Positions 1 through 9,229 of a stretch of 64,000 nucleotides of DNA are shown in pieces. The DNA is from Gammaproteobacteria bacterium (GTDB taxonomy: Bacteria; Pseudomonadota; Gammaproteobacteria; JAABTG01): NCBI GenBank assembly GCA_034522055.1, contig JAXHLS010000002.1, forward strand, positions 1,426,001 to 1,490,000, written 5' to 3'. The first letter of the stretch is position 1. Every line of letters begins with the position of its first letter. Under the pieces are notes generated by a model. The model saw nothing but the letters and a program-made list of their open reading frames with translations, did no database searches and had not been told where the DNA came from. The translations under genes and the position numbers were made by a program.

Positions 1-211
1 GGCGATGGTCCGGCACCGTGGTGGCGCCGGCCACCGCCGTGAGGATGCCGACACGGCGCCCCGGCCCGAAGGGTACCTCGACGCGCACGCCGGGTGCGGG
101 AGGGGGGCCGGTCCACGGTGCAGGAGGAAGATAGTCGAAGGCCTGCCGGAGGGGCGAGGGCACGGCCACCTGCCAAATGACGGGCCCGCCGGCGGGCGAT
201 GGCCGGGTCAC
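1..211 (-). CDS. priA: PriA primosomal helicase, N-terminal fragment (runs off window)
   Basis: The complement of the first ~210 bases reads as the N terminus of PriA, the 3'-5' helicase that restarts stalled replication forks. The diagnostic stretch VAVPSPLRQAFDYLPP is followed by a basic, glycine-rich beta segment (VEVPFGPGRRVGIL) typical of the 3'-BD domain that binds the 3' end of the nascent leading strand. The proposed GTG start directly follows the TGA of the upstream gene (212-844), so the two are probably co-transcribed; a GTG 13 codons further in (before AVPSPL) is an alternative start. The rest of the protein (helicase domains and zinc motifs) lies outside the window. Confidence 0.8.
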   Translation of the reverse strand, partial: MTRPSPAGGPVIWQVAVPSPLRQAFDYLPPAPWTGPPPAPGVRVEVPFGPGRRVGILTAVAGATTVPDHR

Positions 212-844
212 TCAGACGAGGAGGCCGGCGTCGCCGGGTTCGGTGAGCAACGCCTCCACCTGCCTCATGGAGGCCCGCCGCATGGGCCGGCCATCCACCG
301 GGCTGACGGGGGGCTGGCGGGCGGCGGGACCACAGAACACCGTGACGCCCACCGGGATGTCGCCGGCGACGAAACGGTATTCAGGTTGTTCCACGTTGGC
401 GCCCCCGGCCTCCCGCAGGCGGCGGCTGGAGAGGTCGCTGGGGATGCCGTGATTCATGAGATACAGGCCCACGTCCTCGACGGTGTCGGCGAATACGTGC
501 AGATTCACCTCGCTGTAGTGATCCGCCGTGCCCTCCAGCACCGGTCCCACGAGGCGGGGGCCGAAGGGCTCCAGCAAGCGCATGGCCTTCAGCCCCGCCT
601 CCCGCAGGCGCCGCAGATGACGGGGCTGGGTGTCGGCGAGAAACAGCCGCTGGTATTCGGCGATAGCCTGCTGGATCTCCTCGTTCTTGGGCAGGGCGTG
701 GCCATCGGCCGCCCCCAGGCGCTGGGCGGCCTTCTTCTTGGCCATCAAATAGCTCGGATTGCCCGATTCCACCATGATGCGCGCCGCCACCGCGGCGATC
801 TGCTCCCGCAGGGCGGAGCCGGCATGTGCCTTCTTCTTAGCCAT
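212..844 (-). CDS. Conserved hypothetical protein, nucleotidyltransferase-like
   Basis: A 210-residue protein begins with a lysine-rich segment (MAKKKAHAG) and repeats MAKKK at about residue 34. The middle has a FGPRLVGPVLEGTADHYSEV stretch, compatible with a degenerate nucleotidyltransferase core (a GS/GT turn followed by acidic residues), then a segment about 'LMNHGIPSD'. I know this as a family often called hypothetical or nucleotidyltransferase beside priA or mrcA in gammaproteobacteria; no activity has been assigned to it as far as I know. It lies between priA and mrcA on the same strand. The start is the ATG at 844, and the stop abuts the probable priA start. Confidence 0.6.
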   Translation of the reverse strand: MAKKKAHAGSALREQIAAVAARIMVESGNPSYLMAKKKAAQRLGAADGHALPKNEEIQQAIAEYQRLFLADTQPRHLRRLREAGLKAMRLLEPFGPRLVGPVLEGTADHYSEVNLHVFADTVEDVGLYLMNHGIPSDLSSRRLREAGGANVEQPEYRFVAGDIPVGVTVFCGPAARQPPVSPVDGRPMRRASMRQVEALLTEPGDAGLLV

Positions 845-913
845 CGATCATCGCCTATCGCACCGCGGCACCGTCCAGGGCGGGACAGCGCCCGTGTCGG
901 CTCGAAGCGACCC

Positions 914-3316
914 TCAGAACAACTGCTCCGTGATGCTCCCCGACGACTCCCCACCGGCCGTCGCCGGCCCCTCCCAGTCCACCTGTTTGGTGGGGACATG
1001 GGCCTTGCGAAAGGTCTCGAAGATGGCCCCCGGAAAGTCCGAAGTGGCCAGCAGGCCGGTGGTGGGATCGATACGCACCGTCACCAGGCCCGGCGGCGGC
1101 GCCATGTCGCGACTCGGCATGTCTTCGAGGGCCTCGGCCATGAAGTCTATCCACACCGGCAGGGCCGCCCGCCCACCGGTCTCCCGCGCCCCCAGGGGGG
1201 CCAGCTTGTCGAAACCCACCCAGGCCGTGGCCACCATGGCCCCGTTGAAGCCGGAGAACCAGGCATCCCGCTGCTGGTTGGTGGTGCCGGTCTTGCCGGC
1301 GATGTCGTCACGGCCGAGGGCCAGGGCCTTGCGCCCGGTGCCGCGGCGGATCACGTCCTTCAGCATGGAGCGCAGGAGCCAGGCGTTCTCGGGGGGAATG
1401 GCACGGGGCGCGAGGCCGGCCAGCATCTCCGGGTCCGCTTCCTGCGCGTCGGCCTTCTCGATGGCCTGCCAGCACTCCGCGCACGCCACCGGTGGCGCGG
1501 CCTCGAAGACCACCTCGCCGCGGTAATCGGTGATCCTGTCGACAAAATAGGGCGTCACCCGGTGGCCGCCGTTGGCGAACACCGCAAAGCCCCTCGCCAC
1601 CTTGATGGGCTCCAGGTCCAGGGCCCCCAGAGCCAGGGAGAGGTTGCGGGGCAGCTCGTCCGGCGCAAAGCCGAAACGCTCCAGGAACCGCACGGTGTAG
1701 GGGATGCCGACGCGCTCCAGCACGCGGATGGACACCAGGTTGCGCGACTTGGTCAGGGCCTCCCGCAGGCGCGTGGGCCCGAAGAACTTGCCACTGTAGT
1801 TCTCGGGCCGCCACGATGCCTCCAGGCTCGTATCCTCGAACACCACCGGGGCATCGTTGATGAGGGAGGCGGGCGTCAGGCCGGATCCGAGGGCCGCCGA
1901 GTAAATGAAAGGCTTGAAGTTGGAACCCGGCTGGCGCTTCGCCTGGACGGCGCGGTTGAACTTGTTGAGGTAAAAGTCGAAACCACCCTGGAGGGCCCTC
2001 ACCGCCCCATCGCCGGGGTCCAGGGCCACCAGCGCCCCTTCCACCCGCGGCACCTGGGTGAGGCGCCATGCGCCCTCCTCGTCCTCGCGCACGCGAACGA
2101 TGTCCCCAGGGGCCACCACGTCGGCGGCACCCTTGGGACTGGGGCCCCGCCGATCCTCGCTGATATAGGGACGGGCCCAGGACAGGCCGCTCCAGGGGAT
2201 GTCGATGGTCTCGCCGTTGGTCAGATAGGCCTCCGCCTCCTGCTCACCCACCCGGAACACCACTGCGGGCACCAGACCGCCCACCCGGGGGATATCCTCC
2301 AGGGTCGCCCTGGCCTGCGCCGCCGACGGTTCGCCATCCGTCTCCAGACGCGCCTCCGGTCCCCGATAGCCATGGCGCTCGGTGTAGTCCACCAGCCCCC
2401 GCCGCAGGGCGGTCGTGGCGGCCCCCTGCAAGCGGCTGTCCACGGTCGTGGTAACGGAGTAACCACTCACATACGCGTCCTCTCCGTAACGCTCCACCAT
2501 GTACGCGCGCACCATCTCCGCCACATAGGGCGCGTCGATTTCGACGGCGAAGCCGTGGAGTTGCGCCGTGATGGGCTGGGCATCGGCCAACTCGAATTCC
2601 GCCTCATCGATGTACCCCACCTCGCGCATGCGGCGCAGCACGTAGCTCCGGCGGGACAGGGCCCGCTGGGGATTGGAGATGGGATTGAAGGCCGATGGGG
2701 CCTTGGGCAGGCCAGCGATCATGGCCATCTCGGCGGTGGTGAGTTCCGCCAGAGGGCGGCCATAGTAGACTTGGGCGGCGGAGCCCACACCGTAAGCGCG
2801 GTGACCGAGGAAGATCTTGTTGAAGTAGAGTTCAAGGATCTGGTCCTTGTCCAGGCTGGATTCGATCTTCACGGCCAGCAGGATCTCGTTGAGCTTGCGG
2901 ATGTAGGTCTTTTCCCGCTCCAGGAAGAAATTGCGCGCCACCTGCATGGTGATGGTGCTGCCCCCCTGGGTCTTCTCCCCGGTGGTGGCGAGGCTCCAGG
3001 CGGCCCGGGCCAGACCCTGCCAGTCCACGCCCGGGTGTTCGTAGAAGCGGTCATCCTCGGCCGCCAGGACCGCCGCGATAAGCCCCTTGGGCACCTCGGG
3101 GAGGCGCACGGGGATGCGTCGCTTCTCGCCGAATTCGGCCATCAGCAGACCGTCGCGACTATAGACCTTCAGGGGGACCTGGAACTGGACGTCCCGCAGG
3201 GTCTCCACGGCCGGCAGCTGGGGTACCAGGTAGAACCAGATGGCGGCACCCGCCGCCAGGCCCGTGGCGGCGCCGACAAGCATGAGTCCGAGAATGAGGC
3301 GCAGTAACAAGCGCAT
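914..3316 (-). CDS. mrcA: Penicillin-binding protein 1A (bifunctional transglycosylase/transpeptidase)
   Basis: This 800-residue class A PBP polymerises and cross-links peptidoglycan in the periplasm. The start chosen is the ATG giving MRLLLRLILGLMLVGAATG, an N-terminal membrane anchor; the open frame extends 82 codons further upstream, but that stretch reads as non-coding. The GT51 transglycosylase has the EDDRFYEHPGVDW motif with its catalytic Glu. An OB-like insert follows. The transpeptidase has the SxxK nucleophile in PGSNFKPFIY, the SxN motif in TKSRNLVS and the KTG box in GKTGTTNQQRDAWF. Length fits the family (about 800-850). It is divergent from pilM, the usual gammaproteobacterial arrangement. 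It appears intact. Confidence 0.96.
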   Translation of the reverse strand: MRLLLRLILGLMLVGAATGLAAGAAIWFYLVPQLPAVETLRDVQFQVPLKVYSRDGLLMAEFGEKRRIPVRLPEVPKGLIAAVLAAEDDRFYEHPGVDWQGLARAAWSLATTGEKTQGGSTITMQVARNFFLEREKTYIRKLNEILLAVKIESSLDKDQILELYFNKIFLGHRAYGVGSAAQVYYGRPLAELTTAEMAMIAGLPKAPSAFNPISNPQRALSRRSYVLRRMREVGYIDEAEFELADAQPITAQLHGFAVEIDAPYVAEMVRAYMVERYGEDAYVSGYSVTTTVDSRLQGAATTALRRGLVDYTERHGYRGPEARLETDGEPSAAQARATLEDIPRVGGLVPAVVFRVGEQEAEAYLTNGETIDIPWSGLSWARPYISEDRRGPSPKGAADVVAPGDIVRVREDEEGAWRLTQVPRVEGALVALDPGDGAVRALQGGFDFYLNKFNRAVQAKRQPGSNFKPFIYSAALGSGLTPASLINDAPVVFEDTSLEASWRPENYSGKFFGPTRLREALTKSRNLVSIRVLERVGIPYTVRFLERFGFAPDELPRNLSLALGALDLEPIKVARGFAVFANGGHRVTPYFVDRITDYRGEVVFEAAPPVACAECWQAIEKADAQEADPEMLAGLAPRAIPPENAWLLRSMLKDVIRRGTGRKALALGRDDIAGKTGTTNQQRDAWFSGFNGAMVATAWVGFDKLAPLGARETGGRAALPVWIDFMAEALEDMPSRDMAPPPGLVTVRIDPTTGLLATSDFPGAIFETFRKAHVPTKQVDWEGPATAGGESSGSITEQLF

Positions 3317-3638
3317 GGTGAGATGGGGTAACGAATCCTGCAACGTCCGGAAGACCCTGATTCGAGCCTTTATGGCAAGAATCAACCATGCCCGCCTCCG
3401 GATGCCCGAATCTTCAGGCATTTCCCTGGCGGGCGCCCTAGTATATAAGAAAGTGATTGCACCCCGACAGATTAAAGAATGTAGGGGCTTCTGCCGTTGA
3501 CCCGTCAGTGGCCACCCGACGACTTCCACGGACAGTGTCACACCGGGAAAGGACCGCCTCAACTTAAGACACCAGTTTATTTGTATCTTGCAACTGCTTG
3601 ATCTATAGTTAGCCGTAGACGTAATAAATCGGTAGACA
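3317..3638. other. mrcA-pilM divergent intergenic region
   Basis: This spacer holds the control regions of the two divergent transcription units. It is AT-rich towards pilM. I see no conserved small ORF or RNA gene. Apart from the pilM-side promoter listed separately, I could not assign the mrcA promoter with confidence. Confidence 0.4.
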
Positions 3639-3666
3639 TTGCTTACATAATTAGCTGATTTATAAT
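3639..3666 (+). promoter_or_regulatory. Candidate sigma-70 promoter for pilMNOPQ
   Basis: A TTGCTT -35 hexamer (3639-3644), a 16-bp spacer and a perfect TATAAT -10 (3661-3666) lie in an AT-rich stretch. The predicted start of transcription is about 3673, leaving only about 9 nt before the GTG of pilM, which would give a very short leader. A promoter further upstream for the main transcript is therefore also possible. Confidence 0.45.
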
Positions 3667-3681
3667 GAAAAAGGTACCCCA

Positions 3682-4743
3682 GTGAGCCTCTTTGGCAAGC
3701 GTAATGTCCCCGTCATCGGGTTGGACGTCAGTTCCACCGCCGTAAAGCTCCTGGAGCTCGGCAGGAGCGGCGGCAAGTATCGGGTGGAGAGCTATGCGGT
3801 GGAGCCGTTACCCCCGAACTCCGTGGTGGAGAAGACCATCACCGACGAACAGGCGGTGGGCGAGGCCATCCGGCGGGCGGTGAAGCGCTCGGGTAGCAAG
3901 TCCAAGCATTGCGCCCTGGCGGTCGCTGGCTCCGCGGTGATCACCAAGGTCATTCCCATGCCCGCCGGCATCTCCGACGACGAGATGGAAGGCCAGATCC
4001 AGCTGGAGGCCGACCAGTACATCCCCTATCCCCTCGAAGAGGTCAGCCTGGACTTCGAGATCATCGGGCCCTCGGAGCACGACCCGGACAAGGTGGACGT
4101 CCTGCTGGCCGCGTCGCGGACGGAAAACGTGGACGTGCGGGTGGCAGCCGCCGAACTGGGCGGACTGATCACCCGCATCGTGGACGTGGAGGCCTTCTGT
4201 ATGGAAAACGCCTTCAGCCTGCTGGCGCGACACCTACCCGAACAAGGGGTGGAGCAGAACATCGCCATGGTGGACGTCGGCGCCACCATGACCAACCTCA
4301 GCGTCCTCAGTGACCTCAAGATCATCTACGGCCGCGAGCAGGTCTTCGGCGGCAAGCAGCTCACCGAAGATATCCAGCGACGTTACGGCCTGTCCTACGA
4401 AGAGGCCGGGCTGGCCAAGCGCCAGGGCGGGCTGCCGGACAATTACGGGCCGGAGGTGCTCGAGCCCTTCAAGGAGGCCATGGCGCAGCAGATCAACCGC
4501 GCCCTGCAGTTTTTCTACTCGTCGAGCCAGGTGGACCAGGTGGATCACATCGTGCTCGCGGGAGGCTGCGCCTCCATCGAGAACATCGACAAGACGGTGG
4601 CGGAACATACCGGTGTGGCGGTCACGGTGGCCAATCCCTTCGCCGAGATGTCCCTCACCAACAAGGTCAAGAGCGAAATCATCGCCAACGACGCGCCCGC
4701 GCTGATGATTGCCACTGGACTCGCCCTGAGGAGCTTCGACTGA
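3682..4743 (+). CDS. pilM: Type IV pilus inner-membrane assembly protein PilM
   Basis: PilM (353 residues) is the cytoplasmic actin-like ATPase that binds the N-terminal tail of PilN and organises the PilMNOP alignment complex of type IV pili. The N terminus (VIGLDVSSTAVKLLEL) is the phosphate-1 loop of the actin/FtsA fold. MVDVGATMTNLSVL is the second phosphate loop, and IVLAGGCASIENID the adenosine loop. Translation starts at a GTG (3682). The stop TGA overlaps the ATG of pilN by one base, indicating translational coupling in the pilMNOPQ operon. Confidence 0.96.
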   Translation: MSLFGKRNVPVIGLDVSSTAVKLLELGRSGGKYRVESYAVEPLPPNSVVEKTITDEQAVGEAIRRAVKRSGSKSKHCALAVAGSAVITKVIPMPAGISDDEMEGQIQLEADQYIPYPLEEVSLDFEIIGPSEHDPDKVDVLLAASRTENVDVRVAAAELGGLITRIVDVEAFCMENAFSLLARHLPEQGVEQNIAMVDVGATMTNLSVLSDLKIIYGREQVFGGKQLTEDIQRRYGLSYEEAGLAKRQGGLPDNYGPEVLEPFKEAMAQQINRALQFFYSSSQVDQVDHIVLAGGCASIENIDKTVAEHTGVAVTVANPFAEMSLTNKVKSEIIANDAPALMIATGLALRSFD

Positions 4744-5327
4744 TGGCGCGTATCAACCTGCTACCCTGGCGCGAAGAACTACGCAAGAAGCGCCAGAAGG
4801 ATTTCGGCATCACGGTGGGCATCGCGGTGGTGGCGATGCTGGCCGTGGTAGGCCTGGTGCACCTGCAGATCGACAAGATGATCGAGTATCAGAATGCGCG
4901 CAACCAGCGGCTCACCAGCGAGATCGCCCTGCTCGACCGCAAGATTGCCGAGATCAAGGATCTGGAAAAGGAGAAACAGAACCTGCTGGCACGCATGCGC
5001 ATCGTCGAACGGCTCCAGACCAGTCGGCCGGAGGTGGTCCATCTCTTCGATGAACTTGCCGAGATCCTGCCGGAAGGCGTCTACCTCACGAGCCTCACCC
5101 AGCGCGGCAAGAGCCTCAGCCTGGATGGCTACGCACAATCCAATGCCCGGGTATCGTCGTTCATGCGCGCCCTGGACGGTTCGGAGTGGCTGGACCGGCC
5201 CGATCTCAAGATGATCCAGGCCGAGGAGATGAGACGCGGAACGACCACCGTGCGCCTCAGCAAGTTCACCCTGTCGGCCACCCAGGTGCGCCCGGGTGCG
5301 CAGGCGGAAGAGGATACTGCACGATGA
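4743..5327 (+). CDS. pilN: Type IV pilus assembly protein PilN
   Basis: PilN (194 residues) is a bitopic inner-membrane protein. Its cytoplasmic N-terminal motif INLLPWREELRKKRQ is the conserved PilM-binding segment. It is followed by one membrane helix (about residues 22-40), a coiled coil (LLDRKIAEIKDLEKEKQNLL) and a ferredoxin-like periplasmic domain that pairs with PilO. The start overlaps the pilM stop and its end overlaps the pilO start, so it is the second gene of a tightly coupled operon. Confidence 0.95.
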   Translation: MARINLLPWREELRKKRQKDFGITVGIAVVAMLAVVGLVHLQIDKMIEYQNARNQRLTSEIALLDRKIAEIKDLEKEKQNLLARMRIVERLQTSRPEVVHLFDELAEILPEGVYLTSLTQRGKSLSLDGYAQSNARVSSFMRALDGSEWLDRPDLKMIQAEEMRRGTTTVRLSKFTLSATQVRPGAQAEEDTAR

Positions 5328-5917
5328 AAATCGAAGACCTGCGAAACCTCGACCCCAACAACATCGGCAGCTGGCCCATGGCCGCCAAGGCCCTGGTGAT
5401 CCTCGTGGTGTGTGCACTGGTATTGGGGGGTGGCTACTGGTTTCATACCCAGCACCAGCTCGCGGACCTCGAGAAGGCGCGCGCCACCGAGCAGAAGAAA
5501 CGCGCGGAATTCGAGCAGAAGCAGAAGCTGGCGGCCAACCTCGAACCCCTCAAGGAACAGCTCGAGGACATGAAGAACTCCTTCGGCGCCATGCTCCGGC
5601 AGCTGCCCAACAAGTCCGAGATCGAGGCCCTGTTGGTGGATATCTCCCAGACCGGCCTGGCCAGCGGCCTCGAGTTCGAATTGTTCCAGCCCATGCAGGA
5701 GCAGCGCCGGGACTTCTATGCCGAAAAGCCCATCAAGATCCGCGTGACCGGGACCTACCACGAATTCGGCAGGTTCGTCAGTGGGGTCGCCGCCCTGCCC
5801 CGCATCGTCACCCAGCACGATATCTCCGTCCGGCCCCAGGGCCGGAATGAGGAAGGCGAGCCCACCCTCGTCATGGAATCCACGGCAAAGACCTACCGCT
5901 ACCTGGACAGCGAGTGA
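5324..5917 (+). CDS. pilO: Type IV pilus assembly protein PilO
   Basis: PilO (197 residues) dimerises with PilN in the periplasm. The start is the ATG at 5324, which overlaps the pilN TGA in an ATGA; the open frame upstream of it overlaps pilN and is not used. The protein has a short cytoplasmic N terminus, one membrane helix (ALVILVVCALVLGGGYWF), a coiled coil rich in Lys and Glu, and a ferredoxin-like C-terminal domain (IKIRVTGTYHEFGRFVSGVA). Gene order and overlaps match the standard cluster. Confidence 0.94.
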   Translation: MKIEDLRNLDPNNIGSWPMAAKALVILVVCALVLGGGYWFHTQHQLADLEKARATEQKKRAEFEQKQKLAANLEPLKEQLEDMKNSFGAMLRQLPNKSEIEALLVDISQTGLASGLEFELFQPMQEQRRDFYAEKPIKIRVTGTYHEFGRFVSGVAALPRIVTQHDISVRPQGRNEEGEPTLVMESTAKTYRYLDSE

Positions 5918-6498
5918 TGGGAGGACAACGCGTCGTGCACACAACGTTACCCAAGCTCATGAGCACCAGGCCCCTGCGGCGCCGCATGGCGGGCCTGGCC
6001 TGCATCGCCCTCGGCGTGACGGGCTGCGTCAACACCGACATGAGCGACCTGGATGCGTATATCGGCCAGGTGAAGCAAATCAAGAGTTCGCGCATCGAAC
6101 CCCTGCCCGAGATCAGCATCGCGGAGGTGTTTGTGTACGAACCCGGCGGTCGTACCGATCCCTTCGTGCCCTTCATCCAGGCAGACGCGGAGCCGGACGT
6201 GGTGGTCGCGGGGACGGGCGGCGTGCAGCCCCCTACCAATCACGTCAAGGAGGAACTGGAATACTATCCCCTGGACTCATTGCGCATGGTGGGGACCATG
6301 GCCCAGGACGATGAGTCCTGGGCCCTGGTGACCGACCCGGACGGGGCCGTCCACCGCGTCCAGACGGGCAATTACATGGGCAGGAACTACGGCAAGATCA
6401 CCGCCATCGAAGAGAACCGCGTCATGCTCACGGAGATCGTGCCCGACAACCTGGGCGGCTGGCAGGAACGAGCGGCCGAGCTGGGATTGAGTGAATAA
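5917..6498 (+). CDS. pilP: Type IV pilus lipoprotein PilP
   Basis: PilP (193 residues from the ATG at 5917; a GTG one codon earlier is possible) is an inner-membrane lipoprotein linking PilNO to the secretin PilQ. A signal peptide ends in a lipobox-like ALGVTGC, with Cys as the lipidated residue. The C-terminal beta domain (LRMVGTMAQDDESWALV, then VQTGNYMGRNYGKI) is the family hallmark that contacts the N0 domain of PilQ. The start overlaps the pilO TGA. Confidence 0.93.
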   Translation: MGGQRVVHTTLPKLMSTRPLRRRMAGLACIALGVTGCVNTDMSDLDAYIGQVKQIKSSRIEPLPEISIAEVFVYEPGGRTDPFVPFIQADAEPDVVVAGTGGVQPPTNHVKEELEYYPLDSLRMVGTMAQDDESWALVTDPDGAVHRVQTGNYMGRNYGKITAIEENRVMLTEIVPDNLGGWQERAAELGLSE

Positions 6499-6533
6499 CG
6501 GTGGTTGCAGCCCGGATCTATGGGAGTCGAGTC

Positions 6534-8641
6534 ATGAATATCAGCAAACCTTTTATCGGTGAACGCGCGGGCCCTCTGTGGGGCGGTGTGTTGGCTGCCC
6601 TGGCGCTCTGCTCCATCGGTATGGCGGCGATGGCACAGACCCTCGATGACATCAGCTTCGTGGAGTTGTCGGGAGAACGGGTGCAGGTGAAGCTTCAGCT
6701 GTCCGAGGCGGGGCCGGAACCGCTCTCCTTTTCCGTCGACAATCCCGCCCGGGTCGCGCTGGACTTCCCCGGCGTGGGCCTCAACCTGGAACGCAAGAGC
6801 CAAACCATCGGCGTCGGCATGGCCCGCAGCATAACGGCCGTGGAGGCCTCCGGCCGCACGCGGGTGGTATTGAATCTCATACGCCTGGTGCCCTACGAGA
6901 TCGAGACCCGGGGCAGCACCATCCTGGTGACCCTGGACAACGCCGGCGCCGCGGGCGGCCGCGCCTTTCCGGACACCGTAGGCAAACGGTCGGACGCCCC
7001 GGATTCGCTGGCGCTGGAGAACGTCGACTTCAGGCGTGGCCCCGAAGGCGAGGGCCGGGTGCTGGTGACCCTGTCCGATGCCAGCGTGGTCATCGACACC
7101 CGCCAGGAGGGTGACAAGCTCATCGTGGACTTCCTCGACACCACGTTGCCCCGGAACCTGGAACGCAAGCTGGACGTGGTGGATTTCGCCACGCCGGTGC
7201 ACCAGGTGGATACCTTCCCCCAGAACAACGACACGCGCATGGTGGTGCGCCCCGGCGACGAGCCCTACGAATACCTGGCCTATCAGTCCGATACACTCTT
7301 CACCCTGGAACTCAAGCCGGTCACGGAGGAGGAGGCCGAGCGGCGCAAGAAGGAGCGGGTGGGCTTCACCGGCGAACGCCTGTCCCTGAATTTCCAGAAC
7401 ATCGAGGTGCGCGCGGTACTGCAGCTCCTCGCCGACTTCACCGGCCTCAATCTGGTGGCCAGCGACAGCGTCACCGGCAATGTCACCCTGCGCCTCAAGA
7501 ACGTGCCCTGGGACCAGGCCATGGATATCATCCTCAAGTCCCGTGGTCTCGGCATGCGCAAGACCGGCAACGTCATCATGGTGGCCCCCACCGAAGAGAT
7601 CGCCGCCCGGGAGAAGCTCGAGCTGGAGGCCCAGCAGCAGATCGAGGAGCTCGCCCCCCTGAACAACGAGTTCGTCCAGATCAACTACGCCAAGGCCTCG
7701 GACTTGGCTACGTTGCTGAAGGGCGCGGAGAACTCGCTGCTCTCCGAACGCGGTAACGTCAGCATCGATCAAAGAACGAACACGTTGCTCGTTCGCGATA
7801 CTGCCGCAAACCTTGAGGCGGTGCGTGGGTTGGTTGCCCGGCTCGATGTGCCAGTAAGACAGGTCCTTGTGGAGTCGCGCATCGTGATTGCGACGCGGAA
7901 TTTCGCACAGAATCTCGGTGTTCGTTTCGGGTATTCGCGCAGCATCAATCGTGATGACGAGGACCAGACATCGTTTTTTCTGGGCGGAAGTACCGCTGGT
8001 GACCCGCAAGAGTTTATTACGGATCTCGGAGTAGCCCACGCGGGCTCTATCGGACTCGCCATCGGTAAGGTTAACTCTTGGCTTCTCCAGCTTGAACTGC
8101 AAGCCCTCCAGGCCGAGGGGCGAGGAGAAGTTCTTGCGAATCCAAGGGTGATCACCTCAGTGACCAAAATACTGCGACCATCAAACAGGGAGCCAGAATA
8201 CCCTTCCCAACGGCTCTTCGCAGGACGGAACCGACACCAAGTTCGTCAAGACGCCGACCTTTGCACTCACGGTGACTCCGCAAATCACGCCGGACGATTC
8301 GATCTCAATGGACTTGAGTGTAACCCGCAATGAACCAAACTTCGCAAACACTGTAAATGGTCAACCACAGATTGACACTCGGGAGGTTTCAACGAAAGTG
8401 CTCGTTGATAATGGAGAGTACGGTGGTGTCTCGGCGGCGTTTTCGAAAAGACAAAGAGCTTCAACACGTGCAGCGGGTGCCTTTCTTCGGGGAGCTCCCG
8501 TTAATTGGCCATGCCTTTCGCAACAGCATACAGAGACAAGAACGAGCACTGGTCGTGAGCTGTCCTGATATTTATCAGATCCTGCCGCGGATACTAAACA
8601 GACGCGTTCATCCGCCAGTGCATTCTGGCGACGCCCCTTAG
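6534..8641 (+). CDS. pilQ: Type IV pilus secretin PilQ, frameshifted in its 3' third
   Basis: PilQ forms the outer-membrane gated pore through which the pilus passes. From the ATG at 6534 the frame has a signal peptide, an AMIN domain (DDISFVELSGERVQVKL), a second AMIN-like segment, the N0/STN domain (LSLNFQNIEVRAVLQLLADF), N1 and the start of the secretin barrel. After VLANPRVITS (about 8160) the frame breaks. Conserved secretin sequence continues in other frames: NTATIKQGARIPFP, then the TPTFALTVTPQITPDD segment, then GGVFEKTKSFNT, then VPFFGELPLIGHAFRNS. At least five small indels, mostly extra bases, are needed to restore it. From about 7765 GC content also drops sharply. This is sequence error, foreign gap fill or a decaying recombinant gene; the end coordinate is approximate. 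Confidence 0.85.
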
Positions 8642-8720
8642 CTGAGCCCGCGGAGGCCGAGCGGCGAACTGTAAAGCGACTGCAGGCAGCGCGTGTACCC
8701 TACCGCCCACTGATTCGCAG

Positions 8721-9229
8721 ACGAACCTCTTCCTCGTCGGCCCTATGGGGGCCGGTAAGTACCACCATCGGCCGGCAACTCGCCGCGGGAGCTCAAGCGC
8801 GCCTTCGTCGATAGCGACAAGGAGATCGAGGCGCGCACCGGCGTCGACATTCCTCTGATCTTCGAGCTCGAGGGCGAGGCGGGCTTCCGCCGTCGGGAGG
8901 CCGCCGTCATCGCCGAGGTCACCCAGCGTGAGGACATCGTCCTTGCTACCGGCGGCGGCGCCATCCTGCTGGCGGAGAACCGTGCCGCTCTCATGTCCCG
9001 GGGGGTGGTGGTCTACCTCGCCGCGCCCCTGGACCAGCTCTACGAGCGCACCCGGCGAGACCGCAATCGGCCGCTGTTGCAGACGGAGAACCCGCGCCAG
9101 GCCATAGAGGAACTCATGGCACAACGGGACCCTCTATACCGTTCCATCGCGGATTTGATCGTGGAAACCGATAGCCGTACAGTCCGCGCCATCGTCCGCC
9201 AGATCCGTAACAAATTGAAAGAGCTATGA
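8721..9229 (+). CDS. aroK: Shikimate kinase, 5' end frameshifted
   Basis: AroK phosphorylates shikimate with ATP in chorismate synthesis. The N terminus reads [13 protein letters not shown] (Walker A) in one frame. One extra base at 8760 and one at about 8788 must be removed to continue with TTIGRQLAA and [18 protein letters not shown]. From there the frame is clean: the shikimate-binding GGGA motif (ATGGGAILL) and a C-terminal RPLLQ lid region to the stop at 9229. No start codon is visible in this patch, so the 5' boundary is approximate. The stop overlaps the aroB ATG (ATGA). Confidence 0.85.

Noticed and set aside
5-3307. Very long plus-strand open frame (1100 codons) opposite mrcA
   Set aside because: Composition is His/Gly/Arg-rich with no family resemblance; it is the antisense shadow of the GC-rich mrcA and its neighbour.
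6387-8102. 571-codon minus-strand frame opposite pilQ
   Set aside because: Antisense shadow of the secretin gene.
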